64,000 bases of DNA. It comes from Agrypnia vestita (lineage: Eukaryota > Arthropoda > Insecta > Trichoptera > Phryganeidae). The DNA lies in assembly GCA_016648135.1 (NCBI GenBank), contig JADDOH010001574.1:1-64000 (forward strand), given 5' to 3'. The notes under the pieces are model-generated. The model was not told the DNA's origin. It ran no database searches and saw only the letters and a list, made by a program, of their open reading frames with translations. Positions 32,395 through 64,000 of the stretch are shown here, one piece after another. How positions within the stretch are numbered: the stretch's first letter is position 1; each line of letters begins with the position of its first letter. A program made the translations under genes and the position numbers.

Positions 32395-32625
32395 CAGAAG
32401 GCACTAAGGCTGGAAATTCACTGCAAATGCATTTTTCGGAGTTTTTTCACAATTGTTGGTTTTTATTATTCATTTATTCATGTTTATGCTAGACTACAAT
32501 TTTTTAGGACGATAACTTAGATAGAATTTTTGTTCATGTATAAAAGTAATTAACTGAACATTGTTTACAATTATTAAGAAAATATAAGCAATATTCGTTT
32601 TTATTGTCTTAGAAATGATCAATTG
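32395..32625. repeat. Dispersed repeat family R2, copy 1
   Basis: Clearly related in inverse orientation to 51875-52105. Shared blocks are attcactgcaaatgcattt, taggacgataacttagatag and tataaaagtaatt. One copy lies in the hAT interior and the other in a p38 intron. Confidence 0.7.
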
Positions 32626-33037
32626 TGTACGCAGAAAACTTTTTCTTATGAGTGGAAACCTAACATTATGATGATAAATAAATCTGTACTAAAATAATTA
32701 AGGAATGCTCAATATTAATAAAGTGATAAATTTTTCGTTATCTTACTATACGAGTACAATTTTAAGATAAGTTTTGTTCAGCGAGACTGAGCCATTCTAA
32801 TTAAAACTTCATACTCAAAATAGCGTTTCGAAGATCAGTATTAAATTTTGTGGACTGCTTAGTTTGAATAATGATCTACTACACTATCTAGTGGCAAAAA
32901 TCCTTCTAGCAGAAAGCATGATATGACTTAGTGCTTTCTGTCAGAAGAAAAATAATATGACTTCATGATTTTATTAATTTGAAAACCAGACGTCATCAGA
33001 AAGAGCCCGACATAAAATCTTGTTGGAATTTATAAAA

Positions 33038-33508
33038 ATGTCTTGCGATGAATCTTCCAACAGTGGAAGTTTATCGCCATCTCCTACGCCTGCTAAGAGA
33101 AACAAAAGTGACGAGACTCACTGATCAAATAATGATCAACTGTCACTCGTGAAGCTCACGATACATTTCTGGATTGTTTCGACGAAGTGGCAAATGAAAA
33201 TAATAGTCAGTGTCAGGATCAAGAAAATAACGTAATTGCAAGCGAGATTGACTATTATTTGAAGAGAGTTCAAATCGATCGTAGTCGCGACCATTATATA
33301 TGGTGGTCAGCTAATTCAAAACAGTATACAAAGATAAAGTTTGTCAGAATTTAGTTTTCAGCTCCTTGTATCAGCGCATAGAGCAAAAGACTATTTTCTG
33401 AAGCCAATCATGTTTAAAAAAAATAAGAGCAATTACTTATCCCCTCAAAATGCAGAGAAACTAGTGTTCATCTATCTTAATTTGTCATTGGTTAATTTTG
33501 AATACTAA
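33038..33508 (+). pseudogene. hAT transposase remnant (N-terminus fused to C-terminus)
   Basis: The frame starts with an ATG at 33038, reads MSCDESSNSGSLSPSPTPAK and soon stops. After about 100 bp comes NNVIASEIDYYLKRVQIDRS, then a shifted AKRLFSEANHVFKKNK and YLSPQNAEKLVFIYLNL, ending at TAA 33506-33508. The latter blocks are the C-terminal dimerisation region of hAT transposases (LFS-A-, LSP-NAE-L-FL--NL). The zinc finger and most of the catalytic domain are missing, so this is an internally deleted copy. Confidence 0.8.
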
Positions 33509-33868
33509 CAAATTTGTTGATTAAATAAATAATAAACAATTTTTTTATGATTGCGTAGTTTTTATTTGCCTGCAAGTATCTTCCTTTATCAATTTACTGG
33601 CGATAATTTTGTGAAATTTTTGCATTTGAGGTACTATCCGGTATCCGGCCGGAAAGTAAGGTATTATCCGGTATCCGGCCGGATATCCGTTTCATCTCTA
33701 ATAATTACATAAACATTTTATTGACTTCTTTTTATTTTTCACTACAATACCTAGACAAGAATACTAATAATTTTTTCCAAATCTCGAAGTGAATGGTGGT
33801 GGGTATACTGTATGTATGTAGGTATTAAAGTATAAAACTTAAATTACAATTTTGATCAAGCAAAAAAT

Positions 33869-34905
33869 CAGGGTTCGAGGATATATTATATCTGCGGATA
33901 TATATCACGATATTTATGGCTTGATTTTTATTCTTGATATATATCCAAAAAACTTTCTGCGGTCGTTACTAGATGGCACTAGTAGTATTTTAAAAAGTGC
34001 TACAGGTTATTTTTTTTTATATCTGCGGTCATTACTAGATGGCGCTAGTCATATTTTAAATTTTGCTACGGATATTTTTTAGTTTAATTTGTTTTATATA
34101 ATCTGTTTTTTATTTCACACAAAGAAACAAACACCCATAACACTACATTAGAAAGAGCAAACTTTATATAATATTAAACTTATATATAATAATTGCATAT
34201 ATTAGCTTTTTTAGTATGCAAGTAATTTATTTAATAAACAATAATTCATGTACAAAATAAAAAAAAAATCCTAATTATTTCGAGTTTATATTAATCGATG
34301 TGTGCAAAAAATATGAAAAAAGTTTGGATATACAGGTGTACCAGAGCTAGCAGCAGAAACTTGGCCGGTAGATTCCTGCCTATGTTATGAGTCTAAAATG
34401 TTCAAGCAACCATGACCTTAATATCAATAGTTTGCATTTTTTTTTAAAATATTTCCGACTTATTTTTTGCAAAAAGTTGAACTATCATTACAGTAACTTA
34501 TATCGATTATGAAAAATTCATTTGCTTCAATACAACTTAAATAAAATGATAAAAACCTTGTTAAAAAAAATAAAATTGCTAGGTTTTTATCATTTTATTC
34601 GATTTGTATTAAAGGGAATGAACTTTTCATAATCAACATAAGTTAATGCAATGATAGTTCAACTTTATGCAAAAAATAACTCAGAAATATTGAAAAAAAA
34701 ATGCAAACTTTGATATTGCATATCTCCATAACTATTGACATTAGGCCATGGTTGCTTGAACATTTTAGACTCATAACATAGTCAGGAACCTACCTGCCAA
34801 GTTTCTGCTGCTAGCTCTGGTACACCCTGTATATCGGATATACATATATCAAAAAATCTGATTTTTAAATTTTTTTGTGTAAAAATCGGATTTTTTCGAA
34901 CCCTG
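33869..34905. mobile_element. hAT-type element, family H1, copy 2, with nested foldback
   Basis: The ends cagggttcga and tcgaaccctg are the same as at 10069-11194. The flanking octamers caaaaaat and taaaaatt agree at 6 of 8 positions, so this copy is older. Internal tactagatggc(a/g)ctagt blocks match the tagcgccatctagtaac motif of copy 1. A foldback element (34333-34829) is inserted in its right part. Confidence 0.75.
34333..34829. mobile_element. Foldback MITE, family F2, copy 1
   Basis: Arms of more than 80 bp are inverted repeats: left caggtgtaccagagctagca, right its mirror ending ggtacaccctg. The shared block is aaaatgttcaagcaaccatg. It is flanked by TA. Other members lie at 43924-46004 and 56058-56585. 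TA targets suggest the Tc1/mariner group. Confidence 0.8.
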
Positions 34906-35059
34906 TAAAAATTCAGCTTACCTGTTGATCCGCATACTGAAACAACTTTCTTCCATTTTCTGGCTAAAACACATCTGTTGTGGTGGTTTTTCCCCTGCTT
35001 ATCCCACAAAGCTTAAAGATATTAAAAAAACAAATCAATTAGAACCTCCTTATCCATAA

Positions 35060-35380
35060 TTCAATTCACACAAGTAAACAATTGAACGGAAGTGGCACTG
35101 TATCGGACAGGTAGAATTATGACGACGGGATGATGATGATGATGACCCGTCTGAAGTCGTGAATGTTGGCCCTTTCGGGGGCCCAGGTCCGTTGTATGGG
35201 CGAATGCCGTACGCGGGACCCACTTCGCTTCCAAGCGGATAGTCGGCGCGGGCAGCGAGCCGGCGTTGCGATCCTAGCTGAGAGGATACTGCACCGACGC
35301 GATGTGTTGACATCTCCGACGGAGGGCGTTGGAAAAGTTCCACGAAGAAATTGCATTTTTTGGTCTTATCTTATAAAGTG
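35060..35380 (-). repeat. GC-rich retroelement-like fragment with atgatgatg tail
   Basis: On the minus strand a frame at 35050-35343 reads MSTHRVGAVSSQLGSQRR and passes into a Ser-rich end made by a (gat)n run. A GC-rich segment ending in a short tandem tail is what a truncated non-LTR element looks like, but no enzyme motif is present. Confidence 0.35.
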
Positions 35381-35519
35381 TTGAAATATTTGAAATACTT
35401 AAGAAAATGAAATATTTAAGTTTGATGAAATATTTAATGAAATATCTTAAGAATGAAATATTTAAGAATTAGATAAGACATTTGTAAATGTAATATTGAA
35501 TAAAATTGATGTTTCGTGG

Positions 35520-36830
35520 TCTTGATATGCAGGGAAAGCTCGCGCGATGGGAATAAAATCATTTTTAAATCGCGCGGAGCGCCGCGGACCATCATAGAAT
35601 GGCCGCTATTTTTATGGAATTTATGTAAATGTCCTGCCTCAAAGAGGCGAGGAAGTAAAAATACATAAGTATTTTAAATGTGCCAAATGAGTCCTTTGTG
35701 TGATATTGTAAAGCAGAAATTAAAATGAAAAATGTTTATGAGAGTAAAATATCTCGCGTGGGCCCTGATAAACTCGCCTGACCGCGCCGCCTGTTCTTAG
35801 CCCGCGCAGGTTAATGGAAAAAACCCGGCGCCACGATGGCGCCGTGCGGCTGGAGTTGGGGCCGCCAGCGAATATTTTTGAACTCTGATTACGGACGTTA
35901 CAGACGTCCTAGCGAGCTGAAACATTTTTTATTGTGTTCCTCATGTGAACATCTATGGGAGTGATATGTTTTTGCGTGTCTGAAAGTTAGCTAGTGCGCT
36001 TTATTTGTGGTGACATACTTTGTCTGCCTATTACGCAATTAATATCTATCCGACATACTTGAAAATATCACCAAAGGATGCGCTTGGTTGAGATCTATCT
36101 AATGGTATAACTTAGAATCTCGTAAAATCATGTTTACTATTTTTAACCGAATTAAATGTAAATTAATTCTTGAAAATGCCACGGTAAATCGGCATATTTT
36201 GTTGAATAACTAGGTAAATTCACTCTTGCGGTTCCAGTAAACGACATCATCCTATGGGCAAGACATAGATTGGTATAGATGATGTGTTAAAATCCCCGGG
36301 GGGGTGGCGTTTAATTTGCTATCGATTAAAATATTCAATTTTAATCCGCGAATCGGCACGGGAGGCCGTTGTTTTGCGCTCGAAGCGCCCGGAGAGTCAA
36401 GAGCGCTGATTGGTCGGCGGCGCGAGTCAGGGGGAAGCTTTCCGCACTGTATAAATACTGCGCCGGGCGGGCGAGAGCCTCATTCTGCTGGGAGCCTCTG
36501 CCGAGTACGCCTACTGGAACATTTTATTCTGCGTTTTACTTCACACCCTGCTTGACTCCTGCTTTTCTTCTTTGGATTTGGACTCTGGATTTTCTACTGA
36601 CTTCTGCATTTGGACTTGGCTACGATTTTGGATTTATTGGACTTGTTTTACCACCTGAGGCGACGACTTGGCACGGATTCTGGACTTGAAGAATTTTCTG
36701 CGCTCCACACTCCCGGCCTGCGAGTACATCGGCGGCTTCGGAAGCGAACTCAGCGGACCGCACCTGCTATTTATTGTTTCCGTGGGGAACAGGCACTATG
36801 TAGAATCACCAAATGAAGACAATAAACTAA
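35520..36830 (+). other. GC-rich island with TATA box; possible solo LTR or lone promoter
   Basis: A CpG-rich block of about 1.3 kb has a clean TATA box tataaata (36450-36457) followed by cgccgggcgggcgag. A leader-like region rich in ctggatttt and acttctgcatttgg follows. Open frames here (36304-36874) overlap in three phases and show no domain. The layout suits an LTR promoter, but matching ends were not found. It lies 3 kb upstream of the p38 start codon, so an upstream untranslated exon cannot be excluded. Confidence 0.3.
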
Positions 36831-38519
36831 TGGTAGGTAATGTTCATTTTGCAGTTAAAATAGATACAGAGTGACATGAACGATACAGGATTAAAAATGA
36901 TAATGATGCCTCTTCCAATAAGCTCTCTTGATTTTATATTATTTTTCAAACAAAGGGTACATTGGGTTGACGGCAATTGATTATAGACCACGATAACAAA
37001 GGATATCTTCAGTCAATGAACCAAGATAATATGAACAATATAAACAAGGAATCGATTTGAAGGAATTTGTTGACTACATATAATTTTTTTTTAAATTATA
37101 TAATATAAATAACATAAATAATTGGCGTGGGATACCCATCCGAATGCAGGTCCCAAATTTATATGTTTATAATAGTCCAAAGATTTTTATAACAATAAAA
37201 TAAGCTGAGGCGAATTCGACCAATCACAAGCCAGATCACATTGATGCTTGCCGTCAACCGCAATATAAAAAGAAAATATTTTATTTTCAAATAGGCATCA
37301 AAGTAAACCTCCAAGCAGCCCGTGATGTATCGCAGTGAGATATTCTTCGGCATGTGCGTGCGTATCTATTAGCATGCATTTGTTTTACATGGAGGTGACA
37401 TCTAGGTAGCAAGCTGAACCGCGATATATAGCCCAATTATAGTGCTCAAACAATATTTTCGCCAGTCTTGTTTTCTGGAATGTAAAAATAATTTAACATT
37501 ATATTTTCTATTTGTTTCTAAATATTCTAAATACAAAGTGAGGTCTGGGTGGTATATATAGTTTTTACATAAAGAAGGACTTGACATGACCAGGTAAACT
37601 AGACGCTGGAAGATATGTTATGTAAGAAGCCTCGACAATTAACAAGTATACATGAGAGCTGTGTGGTAAGGTAAGAGTTGTGAATCCCCATCCATTCTGC
37701 CTAGTCCTGCAGAAAGAGTGAGAGAGAGAGGCAGGCTAGTTATTCATAAATCACTTTAAATTGTATTGCATTGAAATATATATAAGTAGGATCTCAATAT
37801 CTTTAGAGAACTCAGAATATTGCAACTTATTCTTTGTGTCTGCTTAATGCACAGTCTATGGCTTAACAAAAGTGCATCTGATAAAACACAATTTCATAAA
37901 TTAAGTAATAGTTTTACCATTTGATTCTGGTCAATAATCCTTGACTGACCCTGAATGTACAACTGAAAAACATCCCAACAGTATTGAAAAAAAATTTGGA
38001 GAAATATTTTCTTGATATAATTAAAACAACAAAGCCGCCGAGCCTATTTCGCATACATCATAGTCTCGGCTTGATTGACTCCCGTGGACAACATCGACTG
38101 TTATGAATGTCATATAAACTAGTTATTGTTTAGTTTTTGTTTATGTTATTAAAAATAACTATGTAATATCATTTTTTGCGACTAAAGATTAGGAGAATGC
38201 AATTATTCAGCTAGATTTTAATCGCATCGTAAATTGATTTCGACTGGCAGAAAAAATAAGGAAAGTGAAGATATCAAGTATTTTCTGCCTTCAGAAATTA
38301 TCTAAATTTTAAACAAAACAGAGAGCATCACATAACAAAACACAGAGCATCACATAAAATAAAACACAGAGCATCACATAAAATAAAACAATGTAGAAAT
38401 GCTTAAATGTATACCTATATGATTTGAATTAAAATTAAATGAACACAGTCGTCAACGTCAAATTAAAAATCAAAAGCGCAGATAAATGGTAAATATTGTT
38501 CACGGCATGTTCATGGTAC
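36831..38519. other. Spacer upstream of p38
   Basis: AT-rich, with no gene recognised. A small tandem repeat of about 27 bp (agagcatcacataa unit, three copies) lies near 38325-38390. Confidence 0.4.
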
Positions 38520-39022
38520 TAGGGATGGGTAAAAAATATCGATATATCAATATATCGATTTTTTTTTCGCGATATATCAAATATCGATATTTTTTTCGAG
38601 TATCAAATTACTATCTTTTTCAATATTTTTTCCAGCGACCTTTTTTTTTAGTCGCCAAAGTTTATTTTGGGGAAAAGTGTCGAAATGTATATATTTCTCC
38701 TCCGGTGACCTTTTTTTTGGTCGCCAACAGCGTTTTCTCCGTAAGTTTGGTACATTTTTGGAAAAATATATCGAAAAATATCGATATATTTCTTCGATAC
38801 ATCGATATATTTTTTCGATATATCGTTTTTGTTTTTCTTCGATATATCGACATTGTTTCTTCAATATAACGATATTTTCTTCTTCGATACATCGATATAT
38901 TTTTTTCTGGTGACTTTTTTTTGGTCCCCAAAAACGTTGTTCCCTTACTTTTGTCACATTTTGAAAAAAATTATAGAAAATTATCGATATATCGATATAA
39001 TTTTCTTATTTACCCATCCCCA
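38520..39022. mobile_element. hAT-type MITE, family H3, filled with ATCGATAT repeats
   Basis: The ends tagggatgggtaaa and tttacccatcccca are inverted. The flanking octamers catggtac and cacggtat agree at 6 of 8. The interior is dominated by self-complementary tatcgatat repeats with three spaced copies of a ggtcgcca-like motif. Open frames on both strands rich in YRYI come only from this repeat. Confidence 0.65.
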
Positions 39023-39659
39023 CACGGTATTCATGAATGTATGCGAAAAACAAAATAGGTACTACCGCAATATACTTGAATATACCCAAAATACCGAATG
39101 GCGGAAGGAGAAGCATAGATCATAAATAATTGGACAAGAGAAGAATTATTTGATTTTCTTCTATAATTTGGAATACAAATCAGAAAGCTAATGGTTACTT
39201 CAATTCACGAGGGCTTGTGATTTGTTACGAGGATGGAACAATATTTTTCACTCATGTTCCTGATGTGGAACTATCTTTAAAATTCCAACGGGACCTGCAG
39301 ATTTGTGCGGCTGAGTAAACGTATAAACAACTTGCAAAACTATGGCAGTATATTATGTGTATTTAATATGTTATTTGGCATACTAATTTAATATTAATAA
39401 TGTTATTTTTTATCGCATTTAGAATATCAAGTGTAAACAGGCCGCCGCTTTCCATATTATTATCGTATATTCTACACATTCGTCCACATTATCTCGGATA
39501 ATCGGGATTTTACTATATAAGCGAACAAAAAGTGTTCGTTTTGATTCTTTCTCCATGTGAATCCGTGTTTTTCCAACCTTTAGAGTTCGGACTACGGGTT
39601 TGGCGAGTGAAATTATTATTACTCGAAGAACACTAAAATATTATTGCTACATGTGTTCC

Positions 39660-39757
39660 TAGTTGTATGTCAGGACAAAAGAGTATGGCGCTCTATCCTC
39701 TCTGCCTACCCCCACGGGGAAACGGCGTGATGGTAAGTTAGTTAGTTAGTTAGTGTT
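39660..39757 (+). mobile_element. 3' end of a non-LTR retrotransposon with (TTAG)n tail
   Basis: The segment has ctctgcctacccccacgggg and cggcgtgatggtaagttag, ending in repeats of ttag. The same end, inverse, closes the non-LTR fragment at 49975-50546 (gcagagaagattgagaagac, aaccatcacggcg). It is therefore a severely 5'-truncated copy of that family. Confidence 0.65.
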
Positions 39758-39997
39758 CCTGGTTCCAAAAGGGTTAACACAGTTGGGTAGGAATGTACTT
39801 CCACGTGAATTAACTAATTGACATTGCATATATCTTTGGTTGACTCGTTGCCTTTTTCTGTGCTTTTGTATATGTCAGATTATTATCTAGTGCGGCTATA
39901 GTGCAGCGTTGTTGGTTCGGTGAAAAGTTGATATTAACACATCAATGTTTTTGGAAGAGTAGGTTTTTTATTGTTTGTGTTTAAACCGAATTTTACA

Positions 39998-61110
<21,113 letters not shown>

Positions 61111-64000
61111 GTCAATTTCATAAGATAAAAAAACTAAAAATTTGCTAGTCCTCGCCATGAAAATTATGAAATTTAAACTGAATGCTATTATCATCTACAT
61201 GATGATAACTTTTTACATCATATTTCCAAAAAACCCATCCTGTAGGATGCAATCAGCACAGGTATATGGAAAAAATATTTGGATAATGCCCAGTAACTTG
61301 AAATTTTTTGATGACGAGTTTTGCATATTTTTTTGCGTATTATTTAAATCTTTTGATGAAGATTGTAATATAATGAGTAATTTCTATGTGTGTATTGTGT
61401 AGCTCTTAATTGACGCGATCATTTCATCAAAAGTAATTGTAAACAATCATTTATGTTTTTTTTTTTTGATGTGTAGACATAATCATGATGCCACGAGCTC
61501 GAGGGAGTTGAGGCTCTGGACTTGCATCGATTACACTTTTCGGTCACAATTTATTGATCTTATGCATAGCTGTTAGTTAACAAGTACGTCCAATGAGAGC
61601 GTGTGAGCTGTGACGAATATATTATTGTTTGTTAGTAGTGTGATCCGTCGCTGACTTATTTTCTAATGTAATCACGAATTAAATCATTACACTGCATAGT
61701 TTTAAACTAATATTCACGGGAGGATTAGCATTAATTAACTACCTGTGACTATGATTAACTTTTTTTTAGATTTAGTGTTTAAAAATAATTTATTTTCAAC
61801 AATAAAAGTAATTAAGTATCACATCTTATAAAAAATTCCATGTACATAAGTTATTGTCTTTCGAGTACAGTATAAAAATATGTAAGATTTTTTTAGCCAC
61901 AAAACCAAAATCGTTTATAAATCAAGGAATTGCCGTTATTTTTTGATGATCTCTGATTTTTGTCAAAATTGAGAACTTTTAATGTTTAAAGAATTAATTG
62001 AAAACTTGAGGATTTTAAATAAGTTAAATATATTTGAAGTTCTTCTGAAAAAACTTTTTTAAATTTAGTTCGCTTTCTTCAGTTTAAAACAAAATGTACG
62101 AGTTTTTTTCGAAAACATATATTTCTGAAGAAAAAAATATTTTTCATATGGTGCGCTGCATATTCTTTATTGAGATCAAAGAGAAACCACATAGTATTCA
62201 GTTATAATCACATCCACATATTTTATCTTGTGAGTAGCTAAATATTCCCCCTTCTGATGTAACATATTAACAAGTCAGATTCTGGTTTTACTTTTCTTAA
62301 AGTAAAAATGTTTTGACATCAAAGGATTTTGTTTAAAAAAAATCTAATTCAATTTGACAATCTTTATTTAATCATTATTTTTAAAAAAATCAAAGAATGG
62401 ACCACATTTACATCTTATTTCCAAATAAACCATAATTTTTACAAATTATGTAATGATACAATGAATAAATTACTTATTATATATATATATACATTGTAGA
62501 TATTAAAATACAATATTTGTAATTTTTCAATAATGTGATCAAATCACTGTTTTTTGTGAGGTTATATTTTTTATAAAACTAGCAGTGTGTTGAAACTTGT
62601 TTTCTAACTATTAACTCTAATAAAAAATATGAACAGATTGTTAAAAAGAATTCAGATATCTTATTGACTTAGTTTTTTAATATTACTGTGTATTTGATTT
62701 TATGCATGTAAGATTTCTTCACCTGGCTCATATGTTTTTCGTTTTAATTAGATTTTCATTTAAAAATCAGGTGGATAAATTCTTCCATTTTAAATGTTTG
62801 GTTTGAAAATAGACAGACTAAAACATTTATCTCAGTCTTCAAATTAAATGACATTATTTTTCCAATTTATAAAATTAGTTTCTTATTCTCTAAAATATAA
62901 TTGAAAATGATTGGTTTCTGTTTTTGTAACTCATAATTTATGTATTATATAGTTTTTATACATAATATACATACTATTGTCACCTTGTCACCTTGACGTT
63001 AATATTTCTCTACAAGAAGACAATATTTTCAAAATACACTAAGCGTACACAAGTAGGATAAAAATGTAAAAAGATGTTTTATTTGATTTAATAATTAATA
63101 TCGTTGATTAGAAATTGCTGAAGAATGCATACTGTGAATACAACACCCCTTATATCTGTAGTATTTGTAACTAAGAAATCCATCCTTTTTAATTATTCTA
63201 GTATTTGCATATACATATTTTAAGCAGTAGTATTTTTTAAATACTGTATTATTTTCTATCTCACAATATATATATAAAATTACTGCTTCTTAAAAATGGA
63301 TCAAATTCATGCGAAAAATTAGAACAAGTAAGGATGACCTATTTCTTAGTTACAATTGTTTATGTAGGAGGGGTTGATTAGAGAGATATCTTTGTTAATG
63401 TATATAGGTAGGTACAATTTGTTTGAGATATAATTTTTAATTTTAGCACTGTAAAAAAGTGCTATTCAATAAGTATTACTTTAAGGGCTTCTTTTTCATT
63501 ATTTATGTTGTGATTGAATTTTTTAGAATAATCATGTTTTAACAAATTGAATTTTATTGCTGTTGCGGTTTTAGAGTACTTTATGTCTTAGATATTTTTT
63601 AATTAAGAAAAAAATAGTTTTTAGCACTTAGTTTTTTCTAATTTACTTGGCACTTTCGTACTAATTTATTAACCATTTGCCTTAATTTCTAACCAGTTAT
63701 TTTTTCTGTACATGGAGTGCGCAAAGCCAACAAGAAATATTAATAATAATTTAAAATGTACCATTAAGTATCACCCGGTGCCTTCTCGTTACTTTTCAAA
63801 GATTTAATAATGTTCAACTTTTCTATGTATGAAGAAAGTCATAACTTATTTTTCAATCTTGCTTGGATATTTGGATAACTTTTAAATCCGCTTTCTCCCC
63901 TTTTTGAAATGTAGTTTTGAAATTTGAAAAATTCCTGTGCTTTAAAGCATGTGGTATGCAGGAGATATTTTGATACTTATTTTTATAAAAATGAAGGGAA
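61111..64000 (+). other. p38 3' UTR and downstream sequence
   Basis: AT-rich sequence after the p38 stop. Several AATAAA candidates occur (for example 61801-61806 and 62619-62624), and the transcript end cannot be fixed from sequence. The short open frame 61142-61402 has no domain. No other gene was seen to the window end. Confidence 0.45.

Larger units (their letters stand above)
26698..33700. mobile_element. hAT element, family H4, split by a nested DIRS retrotransposon
   Basis: The ends tagagatgaaacggat and atccgtttcatctcta are inverted and flanked by a perfect 8-bp duplication ataattac (26690-26697 and 33701-33708). Subterminal ccggatatccgg-type motifs occur at both sides. The interior holds remnants of a hAT transposase at 33038-33508 on the plus strand. 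About 4.8 kb of the 7.0 kb is the DIRS element at 26891-31711, and part of the rest (31778-32257) is another inverted-repeat element. The DIRS insertion is therefore younger than the hAT insertion. Confidence 0.88.

Noticed and set aside
35050..35384. A serine-rich protein gene on the minus strand
   Set aside because: The serine run comes from a (gat)n simple repeat, and the rest looks like a truncated repeat. No start or splice support.
36304..36874. A gene with TATA box directly upstream
   Set aside because: Three overlapping frames in the same interval, none with a domain or codon bias. The TATA box is kept only as part of a candidate LTR or promoter island.
38486..39125. Frames rich in YRYI and EEIYR on both strands
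   Set aside because: Produced by the ATCGATAT repeat inside a MITE.

Overview
The window is nuclear DNA from an animal, almost certainly an insect. It is AT-rich and has spliced protein-coding genes with GT-AG introns and conserved metazoan proteins. Transposons, MITEs and tRNA-derived SINEs are very dense. The p38 kinase protein and the style of the non-LTR and SINE sequences recall Lepidoptera or a close relative, but that placement is an inference.

Four host genes are clear. (1) 7515-13353, plus strand: a three-exon single-PDZ protein of the Tax1-binding protein 3 (TIP-1) family. (2) 14437-19840, minus strand: NDUFA5 (complex I B13 subunit), three exons, converging on the PDZ gene so that the two polyadenylation signals lie about 40 bp apart. 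(3) 22487-23995, plus strand: NDUFB6 (complex I B17 subunit), three exons, divergent from NDUFA5. (4) 39998-61110, plus strand: a p38 MAP kinase of 357 residues in eight coding positions. One position is supplied by either of two 80-bp exons (53379-53458 or 54557-54636) with the same phase, so they look mutually exclusive. They fall where human p38-alpha has its own alternative exon pair.

The rest is mostly mobile DNA. 1-5130 is an unassigned GC-rich block followed by AT-rich sequence. 5843-7260 holds a foldback element and simple repeats. Introns and spacers of the first three genes carry hAT-type elements with perfect 8-bp target duplications (10069-11194, 14895-17261 with two elements nested in it, 17782-19525), a foldback family and SINEs. 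25423-26520 is a broken PIF/Harbinger element. 26698-33700 is a hAT element whose interior was invaded by a 4.8-kb DIRS retrotransposon (26891-31711). The DIRS still shows inverted terminal repeats, the internal complementary region, Gag, reverse transcriptase, RNase H and tyrosine recombinase. 33869-34905 is another hAT-type element with a foldback nested inside. 35060-36830 holds GC-rich, possibly retroelement-derived islands.

The p38 introns hold non-LTR remnants, a candidate solo LTR, a mariner inserted into a foldback MITE, five SINE copies, and a pair of inverted hammerhead-ribozyme-like motifs just before the last coding exon. Functionally, the two complex I genes serve mitochondrial respiration, the PDZ protein is a small scaffold or competitor, and p38 is a stress kinase. 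No operon-like coupling is implied.
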